Origin: Clostridium sp. C8-1-8
Lineage (GTDB): Bacteria > Bacillota > Clostridia > Clostridiales > Clostridiaceae
NCBI RefSeq assembly: GCF_009928445.1
Contig: NZ_JAABNO010000009.1
Span: forward strand, 1-64,000
Direction: 5' to 3'
DNA length: 64,000 nucleotides
Numbering within the stretch: the first letter of the stretch is position 1; every line of letters begins with the position of its first letter. Positions 40,033-49,662 of the stretch are shown here, piece after piece. The notes below the pieces were generated by a model. The model was not told the DNA's origin. It did no database searches and saw only the letters and a program-made list of their open reading frames with translations. Made by a program: the position numbers and the translations under genes.

Positions 40033-42456
40033 ATGAAATTTATAGCAATTGTTGGAACTAGTGCAAAAAGATCATACAATCGTAAACTACTTCAGTTTAT
40101 GAAAAAATACTTTGAATCAAAGGCAGAAATAGAGATACTTGAGATTACGGATGTTCCTATGTTTAATCAATCTGATAATCAGTCCTCAAGTGAAGTGATA
40201 CAGATGTTCAATAATAAGATTACAGAAAGTGATGGTGTTATTATAGCTACTCCTGAGTATAATCACTCAATACCATCTAGTCTTAAAAGCTTAATTGAAT
40301 GGCTAAGCTTTGATCTTCACCCACTTGCTGGCAAACCAGTAATGATCCTTGGAGCTTCTCTTGATAGTCAAGGTTCTTCTCGTGCACAGCTACATCTTCG
40401 TCAAATCTTAGATGCACCAGGTGTTGATGCAAATGTAATGCCAGGATATGAATTTTTACTTGGAAGTGCAAACAAAGCCTTTGATGAGCAAGGTAATCTA
40501 AACAATGAAAGAACAATAGACTTCCTAGAAATATGCTTCCTACGTTTTATGCGTTTTGCAAAGATTTCAAATCAGCTAAACGAAGAAGAAGAGTTTACCT
40601 TCAAACCAGGAGTATATGAGGTAAGTGCAATAGGGCACAGCGGAAGTCTTCCAATGAAAGTATCCTTTAGTGAGAACAGAATAGAAAGTATAGATATAAA
40701 TACAGAGGGCGAGACAGAGGGGCTTGCAGATGTAGTTTTTGTAAGAATACCAGATAAAATAATCGAAGGACAGACATTGAATGTTGATGCTCTTTCAGGT
40801 GCTTCAGAAACTAGTAATGCTGTAATAGACGGTGTAGCAAAAGCAGTTAAACTTGCAGGAGTTAATCCTGACATACTTAAGAGACGTCCAAAGCCTGCTA
40901 GCAGCTTAATCAAAGAAGATGAAGAATATACTTGTGATGTAGTAGTTGTAGGCGGAGGCGGCGCTGGATTAAGTGCAGCTGCAACAGCACTACAAAATGG
41001 CAAAAGTGCTATTGTTCTTGAGAAGTATCCAGCAGTAGGTGGAAATACTATACGTTCTGGTGGTCCTGTCAATGCTGCAGACCCAGAGTGGCAGATGCAG
41101 TTTGAAGAAAATCAAGGAGAAAGACATACTATAGAAGCACTACTAGATACAGATGAGAGTTTAATTCATCCAGAATATATAGATGATTTCCGTGCACTTA
41201 GAGAAGAATTTACTGCTTACCAGAAAAAGTTTGGCACACAAAAGGGACATCTATTTGACTCTCCACTACTTCACAGAATGCAAACATATTTTGGTGGTAA
41301 AAGAACTGACCTTAATGGCAATACTATATACGGACAATATGATCTTGTAAAGATACTTACTGACAGAGCTTTAGAAAGTGTTAAATGGCTAGAGGAAATA
41401 GGAGTTGAGTACGATAAGAGCATAGTATTTGCTCCTGTAGGTGCACTTTGGCGTCGTGGTCATAAGCCTACCAAAAGCCATGGCTCATCCTTTATACTTG
41501 CACTAACAAAATATGTACAAGATAACTCAGGAAAAATCATTACTGATAGCCCTGTAAAAGAATTTATCATAGAAGATGGTGAGATAAAGGGAGTTATAGC
41601 AACTGGTGTTAATGGCCAAAAGATAACTGTTCATGCAAAAGCAGTAGTGCTTGCAAGTGGTGGTTTTGGTGCAAATACAAAGATGCTAAAAGAATACAAC
41701 ACTTACTGGAATGAAATTGCTGATGATATAAAAACTACTAATTCCTACGCTATGACTGGTGATGGAATATTACTTGGTAAATCTGTAGGAGCAGCACTTG
41801 TAGGAATGGGCTTTACTCAAATGATGCCTGTAGCCGATCCTGAAACTGGAGAACTATTCAGTGGAGTTCAAGTACCTCCTGAAAACTTTGTAATGGTAAA
41901 TAAAGAAGGAAAAAGATTTATTAATGAATTCTCTGGAAGAGATGTTTTAACAAAAGCTGCTATTGATCAGGGCGGGTTATTCTACCTTATAGCTGATGAT
42001 GAAATAAAGAAAACTGCAGCTAATACAAGTCAAGAAAAGTTAGACCGTCAGGTAGAAGCTGGTACTCTATTTAGAGCAGATACCCTAGAAGAGTTAGCAG
42101 TAAAAATTGGAATGGACCCAGCAGTTCTTGTAGACACAATTAATAAATATAATTCATATGTTGATGCAGGATTTGATCCAGAATTCCATAAGGATACCTT
42201 TAGTTTAAAGGTTTTAAAAGCACCGTTTTATGCTACTCCTAGAAAGCCAGCAATTCATCATACAATGGGGGGACTTAAGATAGACACTAAAGCCCACGTA
42301 TTAGATGAAAATGATAAACCAATTAAAAATCTTTATGCTGCTGGGGAAGTTGCTGGAGGTATCCATGCAGGTAACCGTCTTGGCGGTAATGCATTAACTG
42401 ATATATTTACCTTTGGAAGAATTGCTGGTAAAACTGCAGTTGATGAAATAAAATAG
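40033..42456 (+). CDS. Three-domain flavoprotein reductase: FMN_red + FMN_bind + fumarate-reductase-like
   Basis: 807-residue cytosolic fusion. Residues 1-190: NADPH-dependent FMN reductase domain. Residues about 195-285: FMN_bind domain with DALSGAS (252-258), the ApbE target pattern D-x2-[ST]-G-A-[ST], so Ser258 is the expected FMN attachment site. Residues about 300-805: FAD-binding fumarate-reductase/flavocytochrome-c-like domain, with [27 protein letters not shown] and the C-terminal GGLKIDT...[20 protein letters not shown]. Start ATG 40033 follows AGGAGG. The layout predicts electron flow NAD(P)H to FMN, covalent FMN, then FAD and an enoate (fumarate, urocanate or cinnamate-like) substrate. 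Confidence 0.93.
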   Translation: MKFIAIVGTSAKRSYNRKLLQFMKKYFESKAEIEILEITDVPMFNQSDNQSSSEVIQMFNNKITESDGVIIATPEYNHSIPSSLKSLIEWLSFDLHPLAGKPVMILGASLDSQGSSRAQLHLRQILDAPGVDANVMPGYEFLLGSANKAFDEQGNLNNERTIDFLEICFLRFMRFAKISNQLNEEEEFTFKPGVYEVSAIGHSGSLPMKVSFSENRIESIDINTEGETEGLADVVFVRIPDKIIEGQTLNVDALSGASETSNAVIDGVAKAVKLAGVNPDILKRRPKPASSLIKEDEEYTCDVVVVGGGGAGLSAAATALQNGKSAIVLEKYPAVGGNTIRSGGPVNAADPEWQMQFEENQGERHTIEALLDTDESLIHPEYIDDFRALREEFTAYQKKFGTQKGHLFDSPLLHRMQTYFGGKRTDLNGNTIYGQYDLVKILTDRALESVKWLEEIGVEYDKSIVFAPVGALWRRGHKPTKSHGSSFILALTKYVQDNSGKIITDSPVKEFIIEDGEIKGVIATGVNGQKITVHAKAVVLASGGFGANTKMLKEYNTYWNEIADDIKTTNSYAMTGDGILLGKSVGAALVGMGFTQMMPVADPETGELFSGVQVPPENFVMVNKEGKRFINEFSGRDVLTKAAIDQGGLFYLIADDEIKKTAANTSQEKLDRQVEAGTLFRADTLEELAVKIGMDPAVLVDTINKYNSYVDAGFDPEFHKDTFSLKVLKAPFYATPRKPAIHHTMGGLKIDTKAHVLDENDKPIKNLYAAGEVAGGIHAGNRLGGNALTDIFTFGRIAGKTAVDEIK

Positions 42457-42582
42457 TTAATGTTTAGATAATGAAAATAAGAAAAATTTATTTTAAGCAC
42501 TCAGAGAAACTGCATAATAAGTAAATATATATGAATGTAAAAGCTTAATACAGAATTTTGTTGATAAACTAATATTATATAG

Positions 42583-42618
42583 AGACCACATTGAGGTAAT
42601 ATTCAATGTGGTCTTTAA
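42583..42618 (+). terminator. Terminator of the reductase operon
   Basis: A 12-bp stem (AGACCACATTGA / TCAATGTGGTCT) followed by TTAATATTT. Confidence 0.8.
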
Positions 42619-42673
42619 TATTTAAAGATATTTTGTAGGAACTGTTCTTATAAACTTAATAAAGGAGGGTAAG

Positions 42674-44425
42674 TCACTTGGTGCCATTCATCAACTTAAT
42701 TATCCCATCTAACTCTTCACATAAAGTTTTTGCAAGAGTATAATCATTAGCTTTTAAAGCCAATTCTATTTTTGTTTCAAGAGCTTTTTTATTTTGTTCA
42801 ATTTCTAGATAGTCTTTGTCAAAATAATTAGAATAGATCATTTTTCTAAATTTACGTATGCTCATTTTTCTAATTGTCTTATCTTCAATGATTAAAACGG
42901 AATCCATACAATTTACAATTGAATAGAAATCATGAGAAATCATTAGTATTGAACCTTTATAGTTCTTTATGGCCTTTTCTAGGGCTACTTGTGAATAGGT
43001 ATCTAAATGACTTGTTGGTTCATCAAGAAGCAACATATTTGCTCTACTAGAAGAAAGCTTAGCCAATTGAAGCATGTTTTTTTCTCCGCCTGATAAAGTT
43101 CCTATCTTTCTATTCATTTGTTCTTCTTCAAAACCATAAGTTGAAATATATTCTTTAATGTGGTCATAAGTCTTAAAACCAACATCGAAGAATTCTTCAT
43201 GTATGGTATTAGAATCATTTATTGTTTTGTTTTGGATTTGAGATAGATAAGCCACTTTAATGGTTTCATTTAACTCAATAGAACCATGATTATTTTCAAA
43301 TATATCTTGAATTAAAGTGGTTTTTCCAGTACCATTTAAACCTACAATTGCTACTTTATCAGTTGAATTAAGTTCAAAGTTAACATTTTCTAGAAGTACC
43401 TCGTCAAAGGCAACACTGTAATTATTAACTTTTAGGGCAATAGCTTCTTCCGTTATATTATCTGGAACTAAATTTATATTCACCTCTTTAATATCAACAA
43501 AAGGTGCTTTAATTCTACGTTTTTCTAATCTTTCTTGAATTTTAACTCTAGCATTTAGAGTTTTTCCTCTAAAAGATTCAGCATTCTCAGTAGCAATAAT
43601 TCTTAGTTTATTAATTAAGATTTCGTTTCTTTCAATTTCTTCAGTATCAGCAGCAGCTAGTTCTTGTAATTCAATTTTAGTTTGAAGCAATGAAAAGTTA
43701 TAATCAATATAGCTGCCATCGAATTCTTGTAGTTCCAGGTTTTCAAGATGAATAATTTTGTTGAAGCAGTGATTCAATAGATATCTATTGTGTGTAATAA
43801 TTAACATTGTTCCCTTATGTGAATTAATAAGATTTTTAAGGGAATTAAGGTTCTTGAAATCTAAAAATACATCTGGTTCATCCATAATAATTAAGTCTGG
43901 ATTGTTTAGCATTGCTTTTATTACTTGGATAAGCTTGAATTCACCGCCACTTAGTTCAGATATCATTGAATCTTTATGATTTATTAAATTTGCAAGATTT
44001 AAATTTTTATTAATAGTATCTTCAAAAAAATCCCCATCAATTGCACTAAATGCATCTAGAGCTTGTTGATATTTTTCTAGTAGGGCATCAATATCCGAAG
44101 ATGTCTCCATTTCGGTACATATAGAAGTTATTTCATTTTGTAATTTAATAAAATCTTCCCCTATATATTCGAAAACTGTAAATTCTTTTGTTTTTTCTAG
44201 TTGAGAGAATTGACTTACATATCCAATTTTACAGTTTTGGTCCATCTCTAAGGTACCATCGAACATATATTTTTCAGGATCCATAATTATATCTATTAGA
44301 GTACTTTTGCCAGTACCATTTGTTCCTATAAAAGCACAATGTTGACCATATTCTAAGGTAAATGAGATTTTTCTATATAGGTCCTTTTGGGGAAATGAGT
44401 AGGATAAGTTATCGATTTTTAACAT
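42674..44425 (-). CDS. ABC-F family ATPase (ribosome-associated)
   Basis: 583 residues with two ABC domains and no membrane segments. Domain 1: Walker A GTNGTGKSTLID, signature LSGGEFKLIQ, Walker B LIIMDEPDVFLD. Domain 2: GLNGTGKTTLIQD, LSGGEKNMLQ and MLLLDEPTSHLD. A linker of about 80 residues between them (roughly 245-325) is rich in charge, where antibiotic-resistance ABC-F proteins (Vga, Lsa, clostridial relatives) have their ribosome-reaching arm. Resistance to lincosamide/streptogramin/pleuromutilin drugs or a translation-factor role are both possible. The deviating DVFLD in place of the typical TNHLD in domain 1 is unusual. Confidence 0.9.
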   Translation of the reverse strand: MLKIDNLSYSFPQKDLYRKISFTLEYGQHCAFIGTNGTGKSTLIDIIMDPEKYMFDGTLEMDQNCKIGYVSQFSQLEKTKEFTVFEYIGEDFIKLQNEITSICTEMETSSDIDALLEKYQQALDAFSAIDGDFFEDTINKNLNLANLINHKDSMISELSGGEFKLIQVIKAMLNNPDLIIMDEPDVFLDFKNLNSLKNLINSHKGTMLIITHNRYLLNHCFNKIIHLENLELQEFDGSYIDYNFSLLQTKIELQELAAADTEEIERNEILINKLRIIATENAESFRGKTLNARVKIQERLEKRRIKAPFVDIKEVNINLVPDNITEEAIALKVNNYSVAFDEVLLENVNFELNSTDKVAIVGLNGTGKTTLIQDIFENNHGSIELNETIKVAYLSQIQNKTINDSNTIHEEFFDVGFKTYDHIKEYISTYGFEEEQMNRKIGTLSGGEKNMLQLAKLSSSRANMLLLDEPTSHLDTYSQVALEKAIKNYKGSILMISHDFYSIVNCMDSVLIIEDKTIRKMSIRKFRKMIYSNYFDKDYLEIEQNKKALETKIELALKANDYTLAKTLCEELDGIIKLMNGTK

Positions 44426-44814
44426 ATTAGACCTCGCTTTATAATTAAAAAAGAGCCTATAAAATAAGCACTTTAATATAGTCTTTAGTATTTTAAATTT
44501 TATATTATATATTTATGTAATACTTTTTACTAAGGTTAACATTGAAAGCATAACACCTTTTTCGATTAAGTTCAATTCTTTCATATAAGCAGATTAGCAA
44601 ATATCTAGGATATTCTAATATATAATTCATTAAAGAATCTACATGTCACGACGTTGTATGATCTTTTCATTATATATAAATGAAGTATTTTAGATATTTT
44701 TTGTAAAGAGAGGAATACTTAAAAAGAATTTCTGATAAGAAAGTTTATATATATAAACCTATCTTAGTATATGATACAATGTATTGATTGGTATTAAGTA
44801 AAAGGAGGATTCAA
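44426..44814. other. Divergent spacer ABC-F / TruA-like
   Basis: 389 bp. Resistance ABC-F genes often have an attenuator leader; I looked for a leader peptide and nested hairpins on the minus strand and saw nothing clear. No other gene seen. Confidence 0.4.
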
Positions 44815-45561
44815 ATGCAAAATTATAAAATGACGATAGCCTATGATGGTAGAAAATATATGGGGTATAATAAATCCAAGGATAATGCGGAAAAGAGTAT
44901 TGAAGGTAAGTTAGAAATGATATTATCAAAGCTCTATGAAAAAGACATAGAGGTTATTGGTGCAATTAATACTGATGCTGGAGTACATGCTAAAGGGCAG
45001 ATTGTGAACTTTATAGCACCAGATAATAAATTAAGTGAAAAAGAAATCTTTGATTATCTTGAAAAATATTTAACAGATGATATTATCATACTATCAGTAG
45101 AGGCTGTGGATGAAAGATTCCATAGTAGATACTTAATGAAAAGTGCAACTTATGAATATAGATTATGGAAGAAAGATGCACCTAATCGTCCTTTGTTTGA
45201 AAGACATTATGTTCACTTAATGAATCAAACAATAAATGTTGCTAAAAGTAAAGAAGCTGCAAAGTACCTTGTAGGTGAACATGATTTCTTAGCCTTTACT
45301 ACTAATAAGAAAACAAAGAAATCAATTAAAAAAATACTTTCTCTTGAAGTAAGTGAAACCAAAAATGAAATTATTATCACAATTACAGCAAACGGATTTT
45401 TGTTAAATATGGAAAGAATAATAGTTGGTACATTAATTCAAGTGGGTATTGGTCAATTGCCTGTAAATACAATTGAGAAGGCTTTAAAGTCTAGAGACAT
45501 GAATGATGTAGGTCATAAAGCTAGTGCAGATGCACTTTGTTTACTAAGCATTCAATACTAG
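44815..45561 (+). CDS. Divergent TruA-type pseudouridine synthase
   Basis: 248 residues of the TruA family, whose members make pseudouridine at tRNA positions 38-40. Catalytic Asp is kept in NTDAGVHAKGQ, but the usual GRTDAGVH Arg is Asn here, and the N-terminal GWQ is GYN (YDGRKYMGYN). FLLNMERIIVGTLIQVG keeps the family core with a V-to-E change. Start ATG 44815 after AAAGGAGG. It looks like a second, diverged TruA rather than the housekeeping enzyme; it may have a different RNA target. It sits divergently from an ABC-F gene. Confidence 0.88.
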   Translation: MQNYKMTIAYDGRKYMGYNKSKDNAEKSIEGKLEMILSKLYEKDIEVIGAINTDAGVHAKGQIVNFIAPDNKLSEKEIFDYLEKYLTDDIIILSVEAVDERFHSRYLMKSATYEYRLWKKDAPNRPLFERHYVHLMNQTINVAKSKEAAKYLVGEHDFLAFTTNKKTKKSIKKILSLEVSETKNEIIITITANGFLLNMERIIVGTLIQVGIGQLPVNTIEKALKSRDMNDVGHKASADALCLLSIQY

Positions 45562-45726
45562 TACATATATCTTTTTTAAATCCATAATATATCTTTACGG
45601 TGAAGGGGATCACAAATGAGATAGAACTCTTTTATGATAGCTATCAGCGTTAGGATGGATAAAGGTTATATAGTATAGCTGAATTATAATTATTGGATTT
45701 CAAAGTTAATGCTTTGATTCCACAAG

Positions 45727-45756
45727 AAACCCTAGACAATAATGTCTAGGGTTTTT
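45727..45756 (+). terminator. Terminator after the TruA-like gene
   Basis: Stem AAACCCTAGACA and complement plus T run. Gap 45562-46008 (447 bp) otherwise shows no gene; a TATAAT at about 45922 may serve the regulator gene. Confidence 0.88.
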
Positions 45757-46008
45757 GCCTATTTGAGTAAGATAAAGCTTTATAAATTTATGTTTAAATT
45801 CAATAACTTCTAAGGTTATAGAAGTAATTGAAACTTATTATATGTAAAGACTTAAAAATAATATAGGGAAAGAATAAAAAGACAAGAATATATTGCCTAA
45901 CAGATCTTCGGACGCTTTGCTTTATAATGTATAGAAAGAGAGAAAACTAATTTAAGTTTATATTGTATTTAAATTTGCAATGTATACTTACAATAGGAGG
46001 TGGTAGAT

Positions 46009-46686
46009 TTGAATAAAATTTTAGTTATAGATGATGATGGTTATATCAGAGAGCTTATTTGCACAGTATTGAAAAATGAAGGGTTTTCTGTGTATGAAGC
46101 TGTAAATGGAAAGGATGCTTTAAAAAAGCTTGGAGAGGAAAAAATTGATCTTTGTGTACTTGATATTATGATGCCGCAAATGGATGGCTACGAATTTTGT
46201 AAACAAGTACGTAGATATTATGAAGATATGCCAATTTTAATGCTGACTGCAAAAAGCGAACTTTCTCAAAAAGTAAAGGGCTTTGAACTTGGAGCTGATG
46301 ATTATTTGACAAAACCCTTTGAGCTTGATGAGCTACTAGTTCGAATAAAAGCACTTCTGAGGAGGTATAAAGTAGCTACTTCACAGACTATCAGCATTGG
46401 TGATTTAGTCATGGATAAAAGTAGCTATACTATCATTAACAATGATGAAAAATGTGATATACCAATGAAGGAATTTGAACTTTTATTCCTCCTTGGAAGT
46501 TATCCAGGTAAAACTCTTTCCCGGGATAGGCTTATAGAAGAAATATGGGGACTTGATTTTGAGGGAAATGAGCGGACACTTGATGTTCACATAAATCGTC
46601 TTAGAGAAAGATTTTCATCAGAGGTTTATAAGTTCAAGATTACTACTATTAGGGGGCTTGGTTATAGATTGGAGGAAGTGAATTGA
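46009..46686 (+). CDS. OmpR-family response regulator
   Basis: 225 residues. Start TTG 46009, 8 nt after AGGAGG, gives MNKILVIDDDG; the GTG at 46000 lies in the RBS. Receiver Asp in LCVLDIMMPQMDG, Thr in MLTAKSE, Lys in DYLTKPF; C-terminal winged helix with MKEFELLFLLGSYPGKTLSRD and TIRGLGYRLEE. Its stop overlaps the kinase start (TTGATG). The tandem 11-bp repeats before the MATE gene are likely binding sites for this protein. Confidence 0.95.
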   Translation: MNKILVIDDDGYIRELICTVLKNEGFSVYEAVNGKDALKKLGEEKIDLCVLDIMMPQMDGYEFCKQVRRYYEDMPILMLTAKSELSQKVKGFELGADDYLTKPFELDELLVRIKALLRRYKVATSQTISIGDLVMDKSSYTIINNDEKCDIPMKEFELLFLLGSYPGKTLSRDRLIEEIWGLDFEGNERTLDVHINRLRERFSSEVYKFKITTIRGLGYRLEEVN

Positions 46687-47744
46687 TGGGAAACAGATAT
46701 ATATTTTCACTAATACTGATTTTTATAACCACCTTACTAGGTATTTTAAGCGGACATTATATCTATATATTTATTTTCGGGCAATCACAAAGTAGCTTTT
46801 CATATATATTAGTTATTTTTCAAGGGTTAGCTTCTTCGGTAATATATATTATACTCTGGAGAGTATGGCTATATTTGCATAAACACTTTGCTAATAAACA
46901 TAAAAGATTTGACCTTTCGCATTTTCCAATATTAAGCGGAGCTGTAGAAGCCATGAATAAGATGGCTTCTGGTGATTTTAATGTACTTGTTAAGACAAAT
47001 GAAGAAGACCCCTTTAATGAGATAGCAGACAAGGTGAATAGAATGGCAAAGGAACTTGGTTCTTTGGAAAAGATGCGCCAAGATTTCATATCAGATGTAT
47101 CACATGAGATACAGTCCCCATTAACCTCTATCTCAGGGTTTGCTTCTCTGATGAAAAAAGGAAGCTTAAGTGAAGAACAAGTAACACACTATGCCTCTAT
47201 AATAGAGACTGAAAGCAAGCGATTATCTAAATTAAGCGAAAATCTATTAAGATTATCTAAATTAGAATCGGATGATAACAATTTAAACTTAAGTAGATAT
47301 CAAATCAATAAACAAATTGAAAGTATTTTGCTCATGTTAGAACCTCAGTGGTCTGAAAAAAATATAACACTTGATGTTTCACTTGAAGAAACTACAATAT
47401 GTGGAGATGAGGACTTACTAAGTCAGGTATTTATAAATTTACTTAATAATGCTATTAAGTTTACACCGGAAAATGGAAGTATAACCGTTAAATTATCAAA
47501 CAAAGAGAAGGGAATTGAATGTAAAATATCCGATACAGGTGTAGGTATTGCACCGCAGGATCAGCTACGAATCTTTGAACGGTTTTATAAAGTAGATAAA
47601 TCCCGTGATCGTTCTTTGGGTGGCAACGGCCTTGGACTTTCCATAGTAAAGAAAATTGTTGATTTACATGGAGGGCAGATATCTCTTGTAAGTGAAATCG
47701 GAAAAGGTACGGAATTCACTATTTTACTGTTAAGACAAGTATAA
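46686..47744 (+). CDS. Sensor histidine kinase
   Basis: 352 residues. TM helices at about 5-28 and 38-60 leave only about ten residues outside, so it may sense within the membrane. HAMP about 75-130, phosphoacceptor His in DFISDVSHEIQSPLTSISGF (unusual QSP for the common RTP/KTP), N box FINLLNNAIKF, G1 SDTGVGIAP, F box RIFERFYKVD, G2 GNGLGLSIVK. TTG 46683 is an alternative start. Pairs with the preceding regulator. Confidence 0.95.
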   Translation: MGNRYIFSLILIFITTLLGILSGHYIYIFIFGQSQSSFSYILVIFQGLASSVIYIILWRVWLYLHKHFANKHKRFDLSHFPILSGAVEAMNKMASGDFNVLVKTNEEDPFNEIADKVNRMAKELGSLEKMRQDFISDVSHEIQSPLTSISGFASLMKKGSLSEEQVTHYASIIETESKRLSKLSENLLRLSKLESDDNNLNLSRYQINKQIESILLMLEPQWSEKNITLDVSLEETTICGDEDLLSQVFINLLNNAIKFTPENGSITVKLSNKEKGIECKISDTGVGIAPQDQLRIFERFYKVDKSRDRSLGGNGLGLSIVKKIVDLHGGQISLVSEIGKGTEFTILLLRQV

Positions 47745-47789
47745 AAATTTTGAATAGTTAAAACTAGTAATATCAAGGGTTTAGAACAG

Positions 47790-47920
47790 CTATTTAGGAT
47801 AGATAGTAAAAAAAATAAGTCTCCTGCCAGAACTTCTTCACATGCGTTCGGAAAAGGTACATGCGCAAGAAAAGCTCATTGAAGAAGGTCGCTTCAGCAA
47901 CTTTTTTATTGCCTAAATAG
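47790..47920. repeat. Dispersed non-coding repeat, copy A, with 9-bp terminal inverted repeats
   Basis: Bounded by CTATTTAGG (47790-47798) and CCTAAATAG (47912-47920). Inside: AGTAAAAAAAATAAGTCTCC, a direct repeat of CATGCG, GAAAAGCTCATTGAAGAAGG and a GAAG...CTTC hairpin. It aligns with copy B (30207) over about 110 bp and with the core of copy C (28619). No coding capacity. Confidence 0.6.
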
Positions 47921-47975
47921 TAACTAATATATTTATAACCACAGTCTGAATTAACAGAAGGTGGTTTTTCTTTTT

Positions 47976-48030
47976 GTTTACATTCCGTTTAAATTCCATT
48001 TAAGTTCAGTTTAAATTGAAGCCATATACT
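47976..48030 (+). promoter_or_regulatory. Four tandem 11-bp repeats plus -10 box before the MATE gene
   Basis: Four consecutive units starting at 47976, 47987, 47998 and 48009 fit [AG]TTTA[AC][AG]TT followed by two variable bases. One unit per helix turn is a typical OmpR/PhoP-type array. TATACT at 48025-48030 is a suitable -10, with the last repeats over the -35 region, which suggests activation by the adjacent response regulator. Confidence 0.75.
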
Positions 48031-48117
48031 ATGTTTGTAGCAGTAAGACAGAGTTCAAAAGCAATAGCATTGATAAAGATTGATTTTATTACTCACAAAA
48101 TGAAAGGAGTTTTTTAT

Positions 48118-49488
48118 ATGGAAAACTTAGAAAATATGGATCAAAAATCACTGTACTATCTGGAAAAAGCACCGGTTACAAAAGCGATAATGCACATGGT
48201 CATTCCCATGATGCTAAGTAGTATAGCATCAGTTATCTATAATATAATCGATGCTTTTTTTGTAGGCAAGCTAAATAATACTGCTATGATGGCGTCAGTT
48301 ATGCTGGCATTGCCCTTTACTTTAGTGTTAATGGCACTTGGACAAATGTTTGGAGTAGGATCTGGAACTTATATATCAAGGCTTTTAGGTGAGGGCAATA
48401 AAGACAGCACAAAAAAAGTCAGCTCCATTAATTTTTGGTCATCAATGTTCATGGGTATTATTTTTATGATTATATGTATCCCGTTATTATCTTATATTTT
48501 GCCGATTCTAGGAGCCAATGGTGAAACGCTGCAATACACAAGAAACTTTGTAATGATACTTGTTATTGGTGCTCCAATTACTATTACTAACATGGCGCTG
48601 GAAGCAGCTGTACGTGCTGAGGGTGCATCAACTGTTTCTATGACTGGTACCATAGCAGGTATTGTAGTCAATATAATACTTAATCCATTTTTCATATTCG
48701 TTCTTAATATGAATGTAATGGGATCAGCGTTAGCTTCTATTTGTGGTAATACAGTCTCCGCTATATATTTTATATATTACATTCAAAAGAAGAGTACAGT
48801 TCAGAACTTGTCAATTAAGAATTTTAAGCCTAGTAAGGAAATCTATACTAACATTTTTAAGGTTGGAGTTTCAGCTTTATTACTTAGTGGATTTTTTGTG
48901 ATTATAAGTCTACTTTTTAATAATTATTCTATGATTTATGGAGATACTGTTGTGGCTGGATTTGGAATTGCACAAAGAATTGTTCAAATCGTAGATTGTA
49001 TAGGCATGGGGTTTGCCATGGGAGTTGTACCGCTAATTGCATTTGCTTACTCTGCCAAAAATCAAAAGCGTCTCATGGAAATTATTAAAAAGACCATATT
49101 GTATATGCTAGTTTTAACATTAGCTTTAGGATCAGTTCTGTTTGCACTAAGGTTACAAATAATAGGCTTCTTTAGTGTTGATCCTAAGGTTATCGCCATT
49201 GGGCAAATAACTCTAATAGCTCAACTTTCTTCAACTGTATTTGCAGCTCTATGTGAATTTTTTACTGGAATCTTCCAAGCTCAAGGAGCTGGTGTACAAT
49301 CAAACGTTATGGCCGCTGTTAGAGGTGTCTTATTTGTGCCTATTTTGATTGTTGGAAATATGATATTTGCTGTTAATGGAGTTATTTGGACTATGACAGC
49401 TACTGAAGGGATCTCATGTTTGATAGGGATTATCCTTTGGTTAGGGGTTAGACAGAAAGGTGTATTAGAAATGTCTGCCAATGAATAG
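48118..49488 (+). CDS. MATE-family efflux transporter
   Basis: Multidrug and toxin extrusion pump, 456 residues with 12 predicted TM helices; exports organic cations or peptides using an H+ or Na+ gradient. N-terminal APVTKAIMHMVIPMMLSSIASVIYNIIDAFFVG is the family opening, and the pseudo-repeat begins again at about residue 235 (FKVGVSALLLSGF). GVGSGTYISRLLGEGN is conserved. Start ATG 48118 after AAAGGAG; the longer frame upstream has no RBS and crosses the regulator sites. Third gene of a sensing-efflux module. Confidence 0.94.
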   Translation: MENLENMDQKSLYYLEKAPVTKAIMHMVIPMMLSSIASVIYNIIDAFFVGKLNNTAMMASVMLALPFTLVLMALGQMFGVGSGTYISRLLGEGNKDSTKKVSSINFWSSMFMGIIFMIICIPLLSYILPILGANGETLQYTRNFVMILVIGAPITITNMALEAAVRAEGASTVSMTGTIAGIVVNIILNPFFIFVLNMNVMGSALASICGNTVSAIYFIYYIQKKSTVQNLSIKNFKPSKEIYTNIFKVGVSALLLSGFFVIISLLFNNYSMIYGDTVVAGFGIAQRIVQIVDCIGMGFAMGVVPLIAFAYSAKNQKRLMEIIKKTILYMLVLTLALGSVLFALRLQIIGFFSVDPKVIAIGQITLIAQLSSTVFAALCEFFTGIFQAQGAGVQSNVMAAVRGVLFVPILIVGNMIFAVNGVIWTMTATEGISCLIGIILWLGVRQKGVLEMSANE

Positions 49489-49588
49489 ACAAATTGAAAT
49501 TTTAGAACATGTCTTTAAATATGTATATTAGATGCTTTTGAAAGTTATTGGAGTATTTCAGAAGTAGTGATTAGAATTAAAATTAAGC

Positions 49589-49626
49589 CCCATGAAAATC
49601 TGTAGTTTAGATTTTCATGGGTTTTT
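49589..49626. terminator. Bidirectional terminator MATE / AraC-GH39
   Basis: A 13-bp perfect stem (CCCATGAAAATCT and complement) with TTTTT on the plus side. Confidence 0.88.
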
Positions 49627-49662
49627 CTTTAAGAGATTATATAACAAGAGTGTGTATGATAT

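Noticed and set aside
40572..41072. 166-codon ORF antisense to the flavoprotein fusion
   Set aside because: Overlaps the FMN_bind and FAD motifs on the coding strand; no independent support.
48016..48117. Longer N-terminus for the MATE pump
   Set aside because: Would start inside the 11-bp repeat/promoter region with no RBS; ATG 48118 has AAAGGAG.
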